DNA of 64,000 bases from Solen grandis (GCA_021229015.1 CM037795.1:12681193-12745192); one strand, 5' to 3'. Shown: positions 10,062-21,959, counted from the first letter of the stretch. Numbers and translations: made by a program. Notes: generated from the letters alone by a model not told the origin.

Positions 10062-10732
10062 TTAAATTGCAGATGTCTCCTTTGTTATCTCTCTCATCTC
10101 TGACGGACAGTTGCATAATAGCCGTGATTGAATAGCATCAATAAACAATGGACCGCTCGATATTCTATCTGCCCGATCTCTGCAGTAACTGGGAAAGCTG
10201 AGGCAAACGGAAATTATTTGACAAGCAATTAAATTGGCAGGTGTTATTTAGATATAATTAATAAAAATGTTTGAATAAATTATTTAAAATTCATAAAAAT
10301 GAATGTATTAATCAAATCGGGTTTATTGACAGACTGTTGTAGCAATTGAAACAATATCACGCTGTAGTTTTAGAATACTGCAGCATGAAAATGTAAAACG
10401 TAATAGTGTGTGTGTTTGAGAGAGAGAGAGAGAGATGGGGGGGGGGGGGGGGGGGGTAGAGCCTGTATTTCGGAGTACATCCACATTTGGTTATCTTTGA
10501 CCTGCGGATGAAGATGTGAGATGAACATTTACATTTCTAAGAAAGACACATCTTCCCTTTCTTTGTTCATGTTTTTAAACTGATACTTTTTGTCGCGAGA
10601 CGTTGACTGCCTCGTGACAGACGAGGTGTGGAGACCGCCTCAACGTGTGTCGTATAAAGGGATTACAATCGACCAGCGTCTCCCCGGCACTTGGTGTCAT
10701 CACTTCTGATTCCCCTGCCTCAAGATATATGT

Positions 10733-10766
<34 letters not shown>

Positions 10767-10830
10767 AAGACAGAGAGAGAGATTTTGACCGATTAATAAA
10801 TCAGTTTAATGTAAGTTTACACTCAGTTAC

Positions 10831-10874
<44 letters not shown>

Positions 10875-12013
10875 ACGAAGGTGAAAATTATTTGACTTGA
10901 TTGGGCTGAGAACAATTCCGTAAAATATTAATATTTCTGCAGAGAAAACACACTCATCTCGGTTATATAATACTCAAATATCTAAATCATACATAATCTA
11001 TTTCTAAGGCAATGAACAACAACAACAACAACAATACACACACACACACAAAACAAAATCCTAAGTGTGCACCGTTTCTTTTGCAACTGTGTAGATGTAT
11101 TCATGTAACAATAAGAATTAAAACAGTTTGAAATAATTGATTTAATAATTGAATAAGTAAACACGATCAAGGTAGAAAATAGACTAAAGATGAAGGAGCA
11201 GACTAAACTACGGGGTAGGTTATGACCACACTCGCTTTTACGCAGCTCCGAAACTATTTCAAAGTTTGACATATTATTTAAATTACTTTTTAAGCCTTTC
11301 CCTCATTTAGACTCATTTTGACGCACTCAATAGGTACCACATAAAACCTGATCTGCAGAAAACCACAGGTAAACCTTACCAAATTTAATTGTAAAATCCT
11401 CATTAACAGACCACTTAGGAGCAGCGAACAGCATAAAACCTGATCAGCCTGCGAGTTCCTCGCAGGCTGATCTGGTTTTATGTTGTTCGCATAGGTCTTT
11501 CATGGTTTCCTCTTTGAGGGAAAGGGTTAAGCGACACTGAAATAACTTTTATATCTGACGCAAGTAGATACTTTTCCTTAAGTAACTAACAGAAAGGACT
11601 TTTTGATACATTTAAGATCGAAATATTTGACATATGATAAAGCCATTACAAAATTTAGGTGATGTCAGATGAAGCGTGGCGAGCCCTTCCAGACTTGGCG
11701 GACAATCCATCAGACTGTCTGAAAGCATGAAAATTGAAGAGACGATTATAAGTCGTGGCTGTCACCTCTCGGTGTAGCGGGAGAGGCAAGACCTCTGGAC
11801 AACATCACGTCGGTGTCTTTGATCTAAATGAGGTCTGAGATGTTCCGAGAGCCAAATGAGACCTGTAAGTACGTAACAGGTTTCTTCTTATTTATAAAAA
11901 AAAATATGTCTTTACGGTCTGCACTCTATAATCCTATGTGTACATTTCTTGTTACATCGTCTAAGCCTTGACCAAGACTTTTCGAACTCAAGGCATATGA
12001 AATATTCATGCAT
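10062..12013 (-). CDS. Candidate small spliced gene, three exons, unknown function
   Basis: Exon 1 (12013-11956) starts MHEYFICLEFEKSWSRLRR and ends with one base of a Cys codon before GTAACA. Exon 2 (11862-11766) follows a TTACAG acceptor, reads LIWLSEHLRPHLDQRHRRDV then VQRSCLSRYTE, and ends AG before the donor GTGACA. Exon 3 (10179-10062) follows the acceptor TTACTGCAG, reads DRADRISSGPLFIDAIQSRL then LCNCPSEMREITKETSAI, and stops with TAA. Codon phases match at both junctions and an AATAAA sits 46 nt past the stop. The product would be about 90 residues, basic, with no signal peptide and no domain I recognise. The 1.6-kb second intron holds a TTAA-flanked MITE, a poly-G run and a poly-A run. 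Exon 1 is the weakest part: its donor is non-ideal and a longer upstream transcript is possible. On the opposite strand a GTAAGT donor at 11865 competes with this reading. Confidence 0.33.
10419..10456. repeat. (GA)n followed by a 20-base G run
   Basis: A GA dinucleotide run passes into 20 consecutive G at 10437-10456. Such a tract can form G-quadruplex structures and is prone to length errors in sequencing. Confidence 0.95.
10450..10730 (-). other. GC-richer open segments inside the candidate intron
   Basis: On the minus strand 10726-10587 is open (AGESEVMTPSAGETLVDCNP, FIRHTLRRSPHLVC...) and ends at a possible donor GTATCA. A strong acceptor, CTTCATCCGCAG, starts VKDNQMWMYSEIQAL in the same phase at 10501, which then runs into the proline codons of the poly-G tract. 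These could be alternative or additional exons of the gene at 10062-12013, but they do not fit its phase (the last exon needs a 2-base carry-over). Recorded as weak evidence only. Confidence 0.18.
10736..10873. repeat. (GA)n tract and 42-base poly(A)
   Basis: GA-rich dinucleotide repeats at 10736-10782 and an uninterrupted run of 42 A at 10832-10873. No SINE or LINE body adjoins the A run, so it looks like a simple repeat rather than a retroposon tail. Confidence 0.95.
11294..11526. mobile_element. TTAA-flanked MITE (piggyBac-like termini), copy 1
   Basis: This 233-bp element starts GCCTTTCCCTCA and ends TGAGGGAAAGGG. TTAA lies immediately outside both ends (11290-11293, 11527-11530). Inside is a long hairpin: CGAACAGCATAAAACCTGAT then CAGCCTGCGAG pairing with CTCGCAGGCTGATCTGG then TTTTATGTTGTTCG. 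TTAA duplications with CCC... termini are the hallmark of piggyBac-type transposition. There is no transposase, so it is non-autonomous. The second copy is at 31758-31992, same orientation. Confidence 0.88.
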
Positions 12014-12545
12014 GTTGAAACGTCTCCCCGCATTCTATACGTTTAATATGATACACGTTGGATCTATACCGCTTTTAAAACACATGGAGACAAAGGGACA
12101 ATCGGTCGTTTTTTAAATACCATCATGGGATATCCTTGAATCTTAGATGAATTTAGAAAGGAAGGATTGCACAATGATAGGACAAAATGATAAGATGTTT
12201 AGTTGCGTATATAAGAACCTTTGATTGGCAATAACTATTATGCATTTTTCGACGTATGTTTCCAGTCATTGGGCAGAGTAACAATTTCACATGTCCGATC
12301 TTTGCGATTATCCAATTTTCACTTCCGGCATTCGTCGGGTTATCGCGACATCATGAGTATATTCCCGATACTTAGCGATAAGTAACACATACACTCCTAA
12401 AAGGCTTGGATAATATTGCCCAATGCAAAATATTCCACTAATTGATTGAGCTAACGTAAATACAAAAATGATATTTACAAATCAAAGGAAAAAATTAAAA
12501 CATAAATATTGTGTTAGGGAAACAAACATAATGGTATGTGATTGT

Positions 12546-12672
12546 TTGTTGGGTTAAACGTTCCACCGATAGTATTTCAGTCGTTTTGAGACTATGTTTA
12601 CTCGAGACAGATATAGTGCAGTCACATTGCAGTATCAATATCAGTATCAGTAATTTATTTTTATCGCTAAGT
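12546..12672 (-). mobile_element. SINE family B, truncated copy
   Basis: Starts with TTGTTTGTTGGGTTAAACG, then CCACCGATAGTATTTCAGTC, TTGAGACTATGTTTACTCGA and CACATTGCAGTATCA. It then jumps to ATCGCTAAGTACAGTTGG and lacks the tRNA-like head. Confidence 0.8.
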
Positions 12673-13008
12673 ACAGTTGGAAAAATGGGAACGTTTTTAA
12701 TTCTTATACAAGAAAATAAACACGTGTTGTATAGAGTTAACCGAATTTAAAAACACACTGTAATTGTGACAGCTTTGAAGAGAATAATACAAAATGACTA
12801 AACACGTGATTTTGGGTAGGTGTGGATATTTGACATCCACAAATATGTATAGCAATAATAAAGTTTCATTGTCGAACAATCAAAAAGATTGGAATCGTTG
12901 TTAACGTCTATTTAAACCTTAAATCGATTTAAATTTGATTTAAACTTTACTTTTTGCACTTATTTCATTTTTATTTCAATTAGAACATGATACTTCCCTT
13001 TAAGTCCA

Positions 13009-13049
<41 letters not shown>

Positions 13050-13620
13050 TAACAACAAATAGTAATACCTGATAAAGTGAATATTTCTTTATTTCTTTAT
13101 CTCACCAAAAGAGTTGCCAATGCACTCATTAATCAAAAAGATAAAAGAAAAATGTTCCTGTAAACCGTCATGGACATTTATCTATCAACAGAGAACACTA
13201 CACGTGCATATCTTATAGCTATAGCCTATACAAAATTAACAAAAATAGAATTTTCTGAAATATTTACGAGATATTCAACGACAGCAATTTCATTATGAAA
13301 ACAACGCGTCCAATGTGTCATTCCGGACCTAGACACCTCCTACAGTTGAAACTCTCGGATGTTGTCCCGTCTTCCTGTCTGTAGCAGAAAATTTGCATGA
13401 ACATGAGTTATATAAATAATTGAAGACCGGGTATGAAAGGAAAACCTGGGCAGAACGACTGGAATCTCTAATTAAAAAGATGGTGGTCTCTCTTTTCACC
13501 AAGCTGTGAAACAATACATGGTTTCTTTACCGATACGCCGAGCAATGTCATAAATATTTAACAAGGTAAGATGGAAGGACACACAATAACAAGTTAACAC
13601 AATGTACTCATTGATCAATC
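12673..13620. other. Non-coding stretch with a (CA)n microsatellite
   Basis: A 38-bp CA/AC run lies at about 13009-13046. No gene or element boundary was recognised in the rest. Short minus-strand frames at 12697-12879 and 13329-13514 lack any motif. Confidence 0.5.
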
Positions 13621-14093
13621 CCCTGTGAGATATTGGAATACAATGTATTTTAAGGAATCGATCTATTTCATATCTTATACAACCCTATATTTGTTATGCT
13701 TGCGGCGTTTTTTTTTTAAATATTCTTTTATTAAACTGTGTAAACTATGTCATTTTTTAAAACCATCAAATCCAATGGAAGGGCAAAAGAAAAGAACATG
13801 TTTACCAAAACATAACCCTTTCTCATTGTGCTGCGATCTCCTTAATTCCAACACAAAGAAGAAAATCACAAATCAGTTAAGACAAGATGTTGACTCAATA
13901 AACAGTTATCATGATGAAGTTCACAACAATACTTATATACATAAGATATCAATATCTGTAAGTTACCTTCTGACTTCGATTATTCACCTTAAGTTGAAAC
14001 AAAAGAAGTTTCATGTTTTTTCCAAAATAATTTGAAACTTTGTCTATAACCTATTTGAGAATGATCAAGAAATGATGGTCGGTGTTGTACTGA

Positions 14094-14293
14094 AGATTAC
14101 CGTTGCTATGGTTATAGTCCAGTCAGTTGTATAGCGACGCACATGTTGCTATGTACAGGTGATGGAAGACCCACGCACCTAAGAGAGGCCTTCTGGTATA
14201 CTTTCTCTCATGAAAATTCCGATTGACCCTGCCGGGATTCGAACCCACAGCAGTAAAGAAATAAGTGATAGTCCATTCGACCATGTATCCCTT
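14094..14293 (-). mobile_element. tRNA-derived SINE, diverged relative of family A
   Basis: On the minus strand the head contains a box B GGGTTCGAATCCCGGCAGGG and a box A-like TACATGGTCGAATGG. The body keeps TCATGAAAATTCCGATTGAC, ACAGGTGATGGAAGACCC and TATAGCGACG from family A, with several deletions. Confidence 0.75.
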
Positions 14294-14683
14294 CCCCACA
14301 AAAAGGAGATAATAATAATGATAATAATGGCATGAAGAAAAGTATTTATTGTAAAATAAACATGTTATTATTTGAGATAGAATCACACACAGGATTCTTC
14401 ATTAAACAAGCTCAGAGAGAAATGGCAATAATACTACTATTATATAACAAATTAACAAACAAATCGTATTTCGACATTGAGATCTGTGTAGTGCAGTTTG
14501 TCTAATAACAGGCGTAGTGATTTCACATGACACCATCGTTTTTCATGGATACACCGGAAATGATTTCAATCTTACATGTATTTTTAATGAAAACACTTTC
14601 CATAATACCTCAATGTTTTAACAAAATTGTAACATTTTTAAATGTTGTTAAAATACATTTACTTAAAGTCATAAAAACATTTT

Positions 14684-14800
14684 GGAACACACTTTGGGGT
14701 CCAACGCACTGTGGGGTGCGACCCCATAGTGCGTTACGCAAACTTTGGTGTCATAATTGGACCCAAAAAAAGCGTTGCATTGTTGCATTGCTGCATGCAG
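14684..14800 (+). repeat. CACTTTGGGGTCC-type repeat with hairpin, copy 2
   Basis: Contains AACACACTTTGGGGTCCAAC and a near-perfect 13-bp hairpin, CGCACTGTGGGGT / ACCCCATAGTGCG with a 3-base loop (14705-14733). It ends in GCATTGTTGCATTGCTGCATG. Related to 7184-7300. Confidence 0.55.
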
Positions 14801-14994
14801 TGAATTGAAATTTATGTCAGAACTCAGAAAAAGCACACATTTGAATAACGGAAATAGTTTCACATGTTCATGATACAGTGAGGGTGATGTGCTGTACAAG
14901 TCTTATAATGATTGCACATTATAAATGATATAATTGTAATATACACAGCTGATTGTGAAGACGATGACCATGACATACACGATTATAAAGATGA

Positions 14995-15012
14995 TGATGA
15001 TGATGATGATGT
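14995..15012. repeat. (GAT)n microsatellite
   Basis: Six GAT units in a row, continuing imperfectly. Confidence 0.9.
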
Positions 15013-15299
15013 CATGCATAAAGAAAACGTTCCTAACGGTTCATCATCCATATAAACGATGTAATCGATGTTGGAGCACTACTGATTAGTATGGGACACA
15101 TCAGCACAATTTGGGATCCACTTTCGGAGCTGACGCTAAAGCGCGCTAGTGCTGCCGCATTTTTGGGTCGGATCGCGTTTCAACAAGGCCAGTTTGGGTA
15201 TAGAAGTATTGGTGATGATGATTCATCCAGTTCTTCCATTGCATCCTGTATTATTATAGTGTCCCGACCAGACACATCATGCAAGAAGTAGTTAGTAAA

Positions 15300-16540
15300 A
15301 GAGACACTGATATTTATAACGCGGGAAATAAAGTGATCTTTATGTTTTGATTTAAGCTACGTTTATACCATTTATACCACTCATACCATTTGTTCAAACG
15401 AAAAACAACACGCCAATATTTACATCGCGTTAAATATATATACGTTAAAATATTATATTAATTGGATATTAATGTTTGACAAAGATCTTCATGAGATAAG
15501 ATACATAATAATGTCATATCCCAGTCCTTAATCTGATATGAATTTTGAACTGCAAGGAACGTCTATAATTAAACTGATTTGAAAGCTTTAATCATTTGTT
15601 ATCCGCGGCAAGTAGCTAATATGTCCATTCAAAGTAGTGAAGGCTGCTTGTGAAAAAATAATAATAAAAAAGACGTTATTTTTATTCGTATTATATATCT
15701 ATATATTAGATCTATATTATTGAAGGAATGTAATTTTTAAGAGTTTGACAAAATTTTAGATTTATATTTGACATGTGAAAGGAGGTTCTAGTTATCATAT
15801 TGACATTAAATATTAATTCTACTTTGTAATTAACTTGACGCCAGAACAGGTATTGGCATCATGTTAATTAAGTGCAACCGTTAAGAAGTATACAAGTATC
15901 ATTACAATAATCCAAGCATGATTAATGTTTTCAACTTTTTAATACAAATTACACATTTACTCTGTTAAATCTATGTAAATATTTCAAACGATCTCAGGAA
16001 AGAAGAGATAATATTCTAAGAAATATTGAAATGCCTGTATCTCAGAATGTTTTAGTTAATATGTCATTTCCACACTTTCTTTAGGTGAAATCGTTAATTA
16101 TTTCATCTTTATTTATTTTATTTGTATAAGTATACTCTCCATTTTCCGCGATATTCAATCTGATATGTATCACTGACTGCTTACACACTTCAGATGACAT
16201 ATTTTGTATTCTTGTCAATATAATGCACAGAGTTGTCCCTATCTCTAGCCATGATTAACTGCATCCATTTTATTTTCAGATAATCGTGACATTACAATTT
16301 ATTTGGTTCGATAATATGTTTATATGAAGATGTACTTTGTTGTACAAATCTAAATATACAAAGATCTGTATATCTTTTAATCTTGATGGCGCTAACTAGT
16401 TACCTATTTAAAGACCCAGTATCTTAGTTGTTCGAGCTAAATCCGAATGCACATACACCGAATATGCCTCTGTGAGATTTTCATCCCCTAAAGACCCTGA
16501 AAAATGCCTTATTTACAGGAAAGATTCTATTAGAAAAAAT
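15300..16540. other. Featureless AT-rich stretch
   Basis: No repeat family, splice-flanked open segment or motif could be recognised on either strand over about 1.2 kb. Confidence 0.5.
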
Positions 16541-17159
16541 ACAAGTTGCGGTTTTCTCGTTCTACGTTAAGCTCAAAACAACGTTATCATAAAATTAACA
16601 CTCAAGGAGTTCTTCAGAAGTCCGTGGATTTTCTATATATCTCTTCTGCTACGGTATATCTTATTTTTTTTTCAAGCTATAGCAAAACTTCACGAACTGA
16701 ATCACGCCGAGATTTTACTGAACAGTGTGTTTCAGAACACGCTCCGCCTATTTTGCTCATTATATTGCCATGTCTGAACAATTAAGGATTCCGGGGGATT
16801 TCCCGTATTCTGTCATCAAATATTTCATTATGTGGACTTAATTACACATTAAGAAGTTAATCAAGCATCATTAAAGGCATTGCCATTTCGAAATATTGAA
16901 AAATATTTTCCCTTGTAAATTCTAAGCTTTAACGCACTGGGGTTTTAATTAAGCTTCTGTTTATGTTATCAATACAGAAGTCAATTCAGTAAACAGAAAT
17001 TATGACTGGTTGGTTCGATTGACTTGATTCATAATGTAAAACAATAAAACAATTTTAGACATTGTCTTACCGCTTTTAATGTATACAACTCTAAATGTGT
17101 TTTCCTGATCATGCTCTGCAGTGAGAAAATGTCGGAAAATGAAAATACCCATTCACGAA

Positions 17160-17375
17160 GACATTAATATCATGAATAAAACAATACACAGTATCTTGGA
17201 CAAAAGTACGTACTTTGATGAATTGTCAACATTATGCAAATGCGTTTGAAGTGAACTCTCATCTTATGAGTGAGTTATGGACTTCATGGGAGGTTATGAA
17301 TATAAATGTCGTGATTCCGTGCCAGTGACTGGCCATAAAACCACATCAAGCCAACACGTGCCAGACTGTAGACAC
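17160..17375 (+). repeat. Diverged direct repeat, unit 1 (partner 18690-18870)
   Basis: AATTGTCAACATTATGCAAAT..., TGAATATAAATGTCGTGATT, CGTGCC and CAACACGTG recur about 1.49 kb downstream with similar spacing. Both units hold an octamer-like ATGCAAAT and a TATAAAT about 80-90 bp apart. No function is assigned. Confidence 0.4.
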
Positions 17376-18689
17376 CGGTCTCCGGCACAAATCAGCTGCT
17401 CCTTCGAGAACTGACTGGTAGACACACGCGGTATATGGCCACGCTTTAATTAAATTAGCTTTAAGGTATAACCCCCCTAATACACATATTCCATAGTTTG
17501 CCACTGGATGGAAAAAATTCTTTGTCACTTTGAAGACATCCAAAAATAAAAATATTTCACCGAGAGTTTTTCAAGAATTTATTGAATATAGGAGAGATAA
17601 TCTGTATTTAAATTAACATTGAAGTTTATGGGAAATATACAATTTCTGTGAAAATGATTTTCGAGGAATACTCACGGTAGAAAGATGCATTATATGAATC
17701 TGATGTAAATTTCATGAAGACATCTAAACTTTACCGAAGGAAAATGGAGAAAATCTCTTCTTTGTTGTTTTCAGGGGAGATAACTCATGACAACAAAAGT
17801 TTAAAGGGGAGGTAATAAAAAAAATATGTCATATGTCATAACATGTCATTTTGCCTTTAAGATTTCCATGGTTTGACATTTTAAAAGCTTTAATTGTGTG
17901 GTTATATGGATGGCTTTGATGGTTATTATGGGGCATATACCTCAACCGAAAGTGAATTACAGGGCATAAACCTTAAGAGACTTGTAAGGTCATAGCTGAT
18001 AGAATCAGTAGGTGAATTAGTAACTATGACAACATCATCATTTGAATTACAAGTAGCTAATTTAGACACTGTTTTCACACATCAAAACTTTTTAAAGTGT
18101 GAAATTGACTGTTCATTTTTATTTTGCACACTTGCAACAAAACTATAAAATATTGCAAATTCAAATTAAACATTGACTTATATGAGTTATATTTTTCATC
18201 ACAAACGTTTATTTCTTATTGCCCAAAAATACAATTCATACGGCATGAGCCATTTAAGAACGTTATTTGGTTTTAACAGATTTTCTTTTGAATTTTTTTA
18301 GGTGTTACAGAAAAAATATTTTCTATACAATATTGATAGATATTTTAATGTCGGGGGTTAAAGTTTATATTTCGATAAGACCTTGGTAAACCATGAGTTG
18401 CTATGGTTACTAGAAGCTGTCATGTCTCGTGCCTTGACGTAATGGGCAACGTATTAGAGATAAACATGGTCAGCACATTAGGGATAAATAACTGCAAAAT
18501 GCTTGACTCACTTTATAAAATTATAAACAGCATACACATATACTTTATAGATATTCCAGCATTCGAAATACATCATGTTTAATTATCAAAGTACAAAAGT
18601 CGGCAATATACAATGTCCTTGCACAAATTTATCAAAGTATACAATAATATTTCACTTCTTTGTTGGTAATTCACGCTGTCAAATAAATA

Positions 18690-18870
18690 CATTTAGATAA
18701 ATTGTCTGCGTTATGCAAATAGCATTGAAGTGCCTCATGGATGTAATATATGGCCTCGTACTTATTGCTTGAGAGAGGGAGTGAGCAAATGCATATAAAT
18801 GTCCCGCTATCGTGCCTCAGTCCCCACTAATGGAAATCTATTAACAAACACGTGAATGACAAAAGCTTAT
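18690..18870 (+). repeat. Diverged direct repeat, unit 2
   Basis: Partner of 17160-17375: AATTGTCTGCGTTATGCAAAT, GCATATAAATGTCCCGCTAT, CGTGCC, AAACACGTG. Confidence 0.4.
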
Positions 18871-19365
18871 GAACGCCGTAAATTCAGACCCCAGGGCCCC
18901 GCGGGACGACACACAACTTGAGAATTTAACTCCGTAATTGGTTACAAATTGTTCTCCAACTCTTTAACTGATAAAAAAACGTGGGTCATTCGGTGTTTTA
19001 TCTCAGAAATTTAGTGAACAAATGTCGGAGTATTTAATCATTTTAACTTTGTTTGCTTGTGTTTAGCGATCCAGGTCCTTCTTTTCTAAATTAGACGCAG
19101 TGCTGCCTCAATGCTCAATGCGATATAATGCCGTAGGTAAGTGCTATGGTACCAAGCAAACCGGAAAGTTTCGTTTTTAGAGTTTAGACCCACGCATTCA
19201 CGGATACGGAACTGTTGTTCAACCAAAATGACTACTGGAACCAATATTTCAACTTTGTAATTGTGGACCTGTATTTACGTCTTCCTATATAAAGTAATCA
19301 ACTTGTCAATAGCGGCCTGCTTTCCAAAACTAACATCTTATTTGACATTAAACCCCGGTTTAGTC

Positions 19366-19440
19366 TCTCCTAGCGTGACTGAAATACCGTTCCAGCGACG
19401 GTGAAGTTCTAAACACCAACAAAAACAACGTCAAGTTACT
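19366..19440 (+). mobile_element. SINE family A, 3'-end fragment
   Basis: CCTAGCGTGACTGAAATACC, GTTCCAGCGACGGTGAAGTT matches the 3' part of the copy at 25172 (ATATGACTGAAATACTGTC, GAAGCGACGGTAAACTC). Only about 75 bp remain. Confidence 0.55.
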
Positions 19441-19554
19441 TATAAGAAGAGGACACAAAATGCAGTTCAAATATTTACGAGATTGAATATATCAGAGATA
19501 AATACTTTGCTTGCAACTGATTTTATAGCAAACTACATATTACTAATGAATGAG

Positions 19555-19813
19555 TTTTTTTTTTGTTTTTTTTTTTTGTTGGGTTAACCGTCCCACCGAC
19601 AGTATTTCAGTCATTTGGAGACGATGTCTACTTGAGACAGTTATAGTGCTGCCACACTGCAGTATCACGCCGTAGACATCTGGCATGATACCACACCCAG
19701 TCACATTATCCTGACACCGGGCCAACTAGTCCTGCAACTATCCTTATTTGCTGAGCGCCAAGCAAGGGAGCTATAACTACCGTTTTTATATGACTTTGAT
19801 ATGTCGCTGCCGG
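19555..19813 (-). mobile_element. SINE family B, near full length
   Basis: On the plus strand it begins with a T/G-rich tail and TTGTTGGGTTAACCGTCCCA, then CCGACAGTATTTCAGTCATT, GGAGACGATGTCTACTTGAG, ACACTGCAGTATCACGCCGT, and ends at GCTGCCGGC within the head. Flanks CTAATGAATGAG (19543-19554) and CTAATGTGTGAG (19814-19825) match at 10 of 12 positions and are probably an aged target duplication. Confidence 0.85.
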
Positions 19814-19860
19814 CTAATGTGTGAGGTATTAATATTAAATATTGTTCATAATAAGAACCA

Positions 19861-20458
19861 TTGTTGAAACCTACTTTAGTTTATCACGCTTTGCTTCAAA
19901 ATCGACCGCTGGTTATTTATCAAAACTTCGCACTCACCAATTATTATTTTAGTATTTCATTTAATCCGCGAAGAAGACGTCGAGTTACATATGGTAGTTC
20001 GGATTTCGAAAATCCGCCTCCACTGAAGGATATTCAAAATATTACCCATGATTCAAATTGTCAGCAAGTAGCTGGTTTATATTTCTGAAAATGAAGTTTT
20101 GCCATTGGATAATCCCACGGTATATACGGTAGTGATAAAGGAACATATACCGTTGGTTCCGACGATGGAATATATTGGGCCCTTGAGTACGAATAATTTA
20201 GCAGGGCTCTCCTACTGGCTGCTCCTGATATTCTTTGTTCTAATGGATAAAAGAAACACTCGAGTTTTATGCTTCCTCATCACTCAACATATAGAAATAC
20301 AAATTGATTACACTGGTTCTGTTGATTTTTTTTGTATCACGCGTTCTCCCGAAGGCTTAAAGACAACAATGACGAGGTACCCGCATATATTCCAACTTGA
20401 ATCCTATTTAAGCCTTCGTTTAAGGAAAACACACACTAGATATGTTTGCGAACAGTGA
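19861..20458 (+). other. Two adjacent open frames of unknown status
   Basis: The frame at 19861-20088 contains NPRRRRRVTYGSSDFENPPP LKDIQN downstream of a plausible acceptor, TTATTATTTTAG. The frame at 20099-20458 (119 codons) has a hydrophobic run, LSYWLLLIFFVLM. A third frame in the second segment reads GTYTVGSDDGIYWALEYE. Competing frames, and no donor that joins them in phase, prevent a call. They may be decayed exons. Confidence 0.22.
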
Positions 20459-20913
20459 AACATTGTTTTTTTCATTTTAGGTATACTGTTACTGAGAAAT
20501 CAATCAAGTCAAAAAGTCTTATATTTAATTAACATTTTTCATCAAATGTAAATGTATCTACTTAAAACATGTACACCTATAACTTGGCAAGTTTTCTCCT
20601 TTGATACGTTGGATGAAACATTTAAACAATGTTAACTTGGATAATATACACTGGAGGTTCTTACTACTTTGATATTTTTGTGTTTACTTTTATTTATTTT
20701 TGATTCCAATTTTTTTACCAAATACTGACAAATAACAATGATAGAGGAATAAAGTTATATTCGATGAAAAAAAAACTCGAATCATGGTCAAAGAAATAAA
20801 CGGATTATCAATTTGTTACTACTAAAAAAAATTTTTAAAATTTTTTATTTTTTTTTTATTTTTTTTAAATGTTTCACTTCTGTTCAATATGTTCAATACA
20901 TGGTTTCTCTATA

Positions 20914-21352
20914 CAGTGAGGCTATACCACGTGGTATATGACGTCATTTTAAGCTATCACAAGCAGCATTATTTGCCTGGATTCGAAAAAGAAAACTGTT
21001 GGAAGTATTTCATTTTTAAACCAATTTTAATGGGATAGAGCGCATGCGAAGTGGAAAAGTGTGCACTACACAAAAGCCCAAATGGTTCTTTTGTCAGATG
21101 TACAGTGTTTCTTAACATTTGGGGAAACATTATTGGCGATTTGCTTTACGTTTTAGCAAACAAAATTTCAGGTTTTCCCTAAATGTTAGGAAATACATGT
21201 AGGACGAAATTTTCAGCTTCGCAAGCGCAATATACCATTAACACTGACAAATAATTAAAAAAAAACAACAGTTTTCCCCCCCGAATCGATGCAAATATGC
21301 TTTTCGCGATAGCTTAAAATGACTTAATATGCCACGTGGTATGGCCACACTG
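20914..21352. mobile_element. TA-flanked foldback element, 439 bp
   Basis: The left arm CAGTGAGGCTATACCACGTG GTATATGACGTCATTTTAAG CTATC is inverted at the right end (CAGTGTGGCCATACCACGTG GCATATTAAGTCATTTTAAG on the minus strand). TA lies directly outside each end (20912-20913, 21353-21354). The similarity between arms continues inward, including CTTAACATTTGGGGAAAC against GTTTTCCCTAAATGTTAGG near the centre, so almost all of it can fold on itself. CAGTG termini with TA target sites suggest a Tc1/mariner-type non-autonomous element. Confidence 0.8.
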
Positions 21353-21959
21353 TATATAGCCGCACTATTTTATTGAGCATATAAAACGTATCTTGTTTTG
21401 CATAAACGATGACATATAGCATCATAGTTTGTATATGACTCAGGACAAATAGAATGGATCGAAAAACAATGTATATAGATTTAAAACAACACTTGATTCA
21501 GTATATTGCCTATCTCAAGTAATACCATTCCCTAATCCACTGGGAGACCCGAGATTCTCCCTGACTAAAACCAAACGGCTGGAAAACAAATAGGGGGCAA
21601 ATTAATATCGACTTTTATATCGCTACCTATTACGATATCGTTCCATATCTAGGCTTCATGTCAATGAGCATTTTAACGATACCATGTCGTTCTGACCCGA
21701 AGGTAAATTGTTTTGATAGTTTTAATATTAAAGGTTTTATAATCCAAATAAGGGAACTGAGTTTTGTAATGACATCAGATGGTTCATGCTCTTTCTTCTT
21801 CTTTTATTCTTTTATTGTAATGGCACGCACTTATTTTCTGATTATTATGATCATACTTTAGACCTTACGGTCAAAGATTTCCCACGTGTGGGTCTTGTTT
21901 TTACTGATGAAGCAGCATCGGAAGAGACAGTATGTGGGTACAAGGGAGTCCGGATGCGA

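Noticed and set aside
10832..10873. Poly(A) tail of a processed pseudogene or retroposon
   Set aside because: No retroposed body or target duplication adjoins the 42-A run.
11865..11870. Plus-strand donor GTAAGT after ATGTTCCGAGAGCCAAATGA
   Set aside because: It could define a tiny first exon, but the minus-strand exon here matches phases with a downstream exon and poly(A) signal. Kept only as a competing reading.
13625..14035. 136-codon plus-strand frame
   Set aside because: Very AT-rich, dominated by F, Y, K, I, L and N, with no motif or splice support. It looks like a chance frame.
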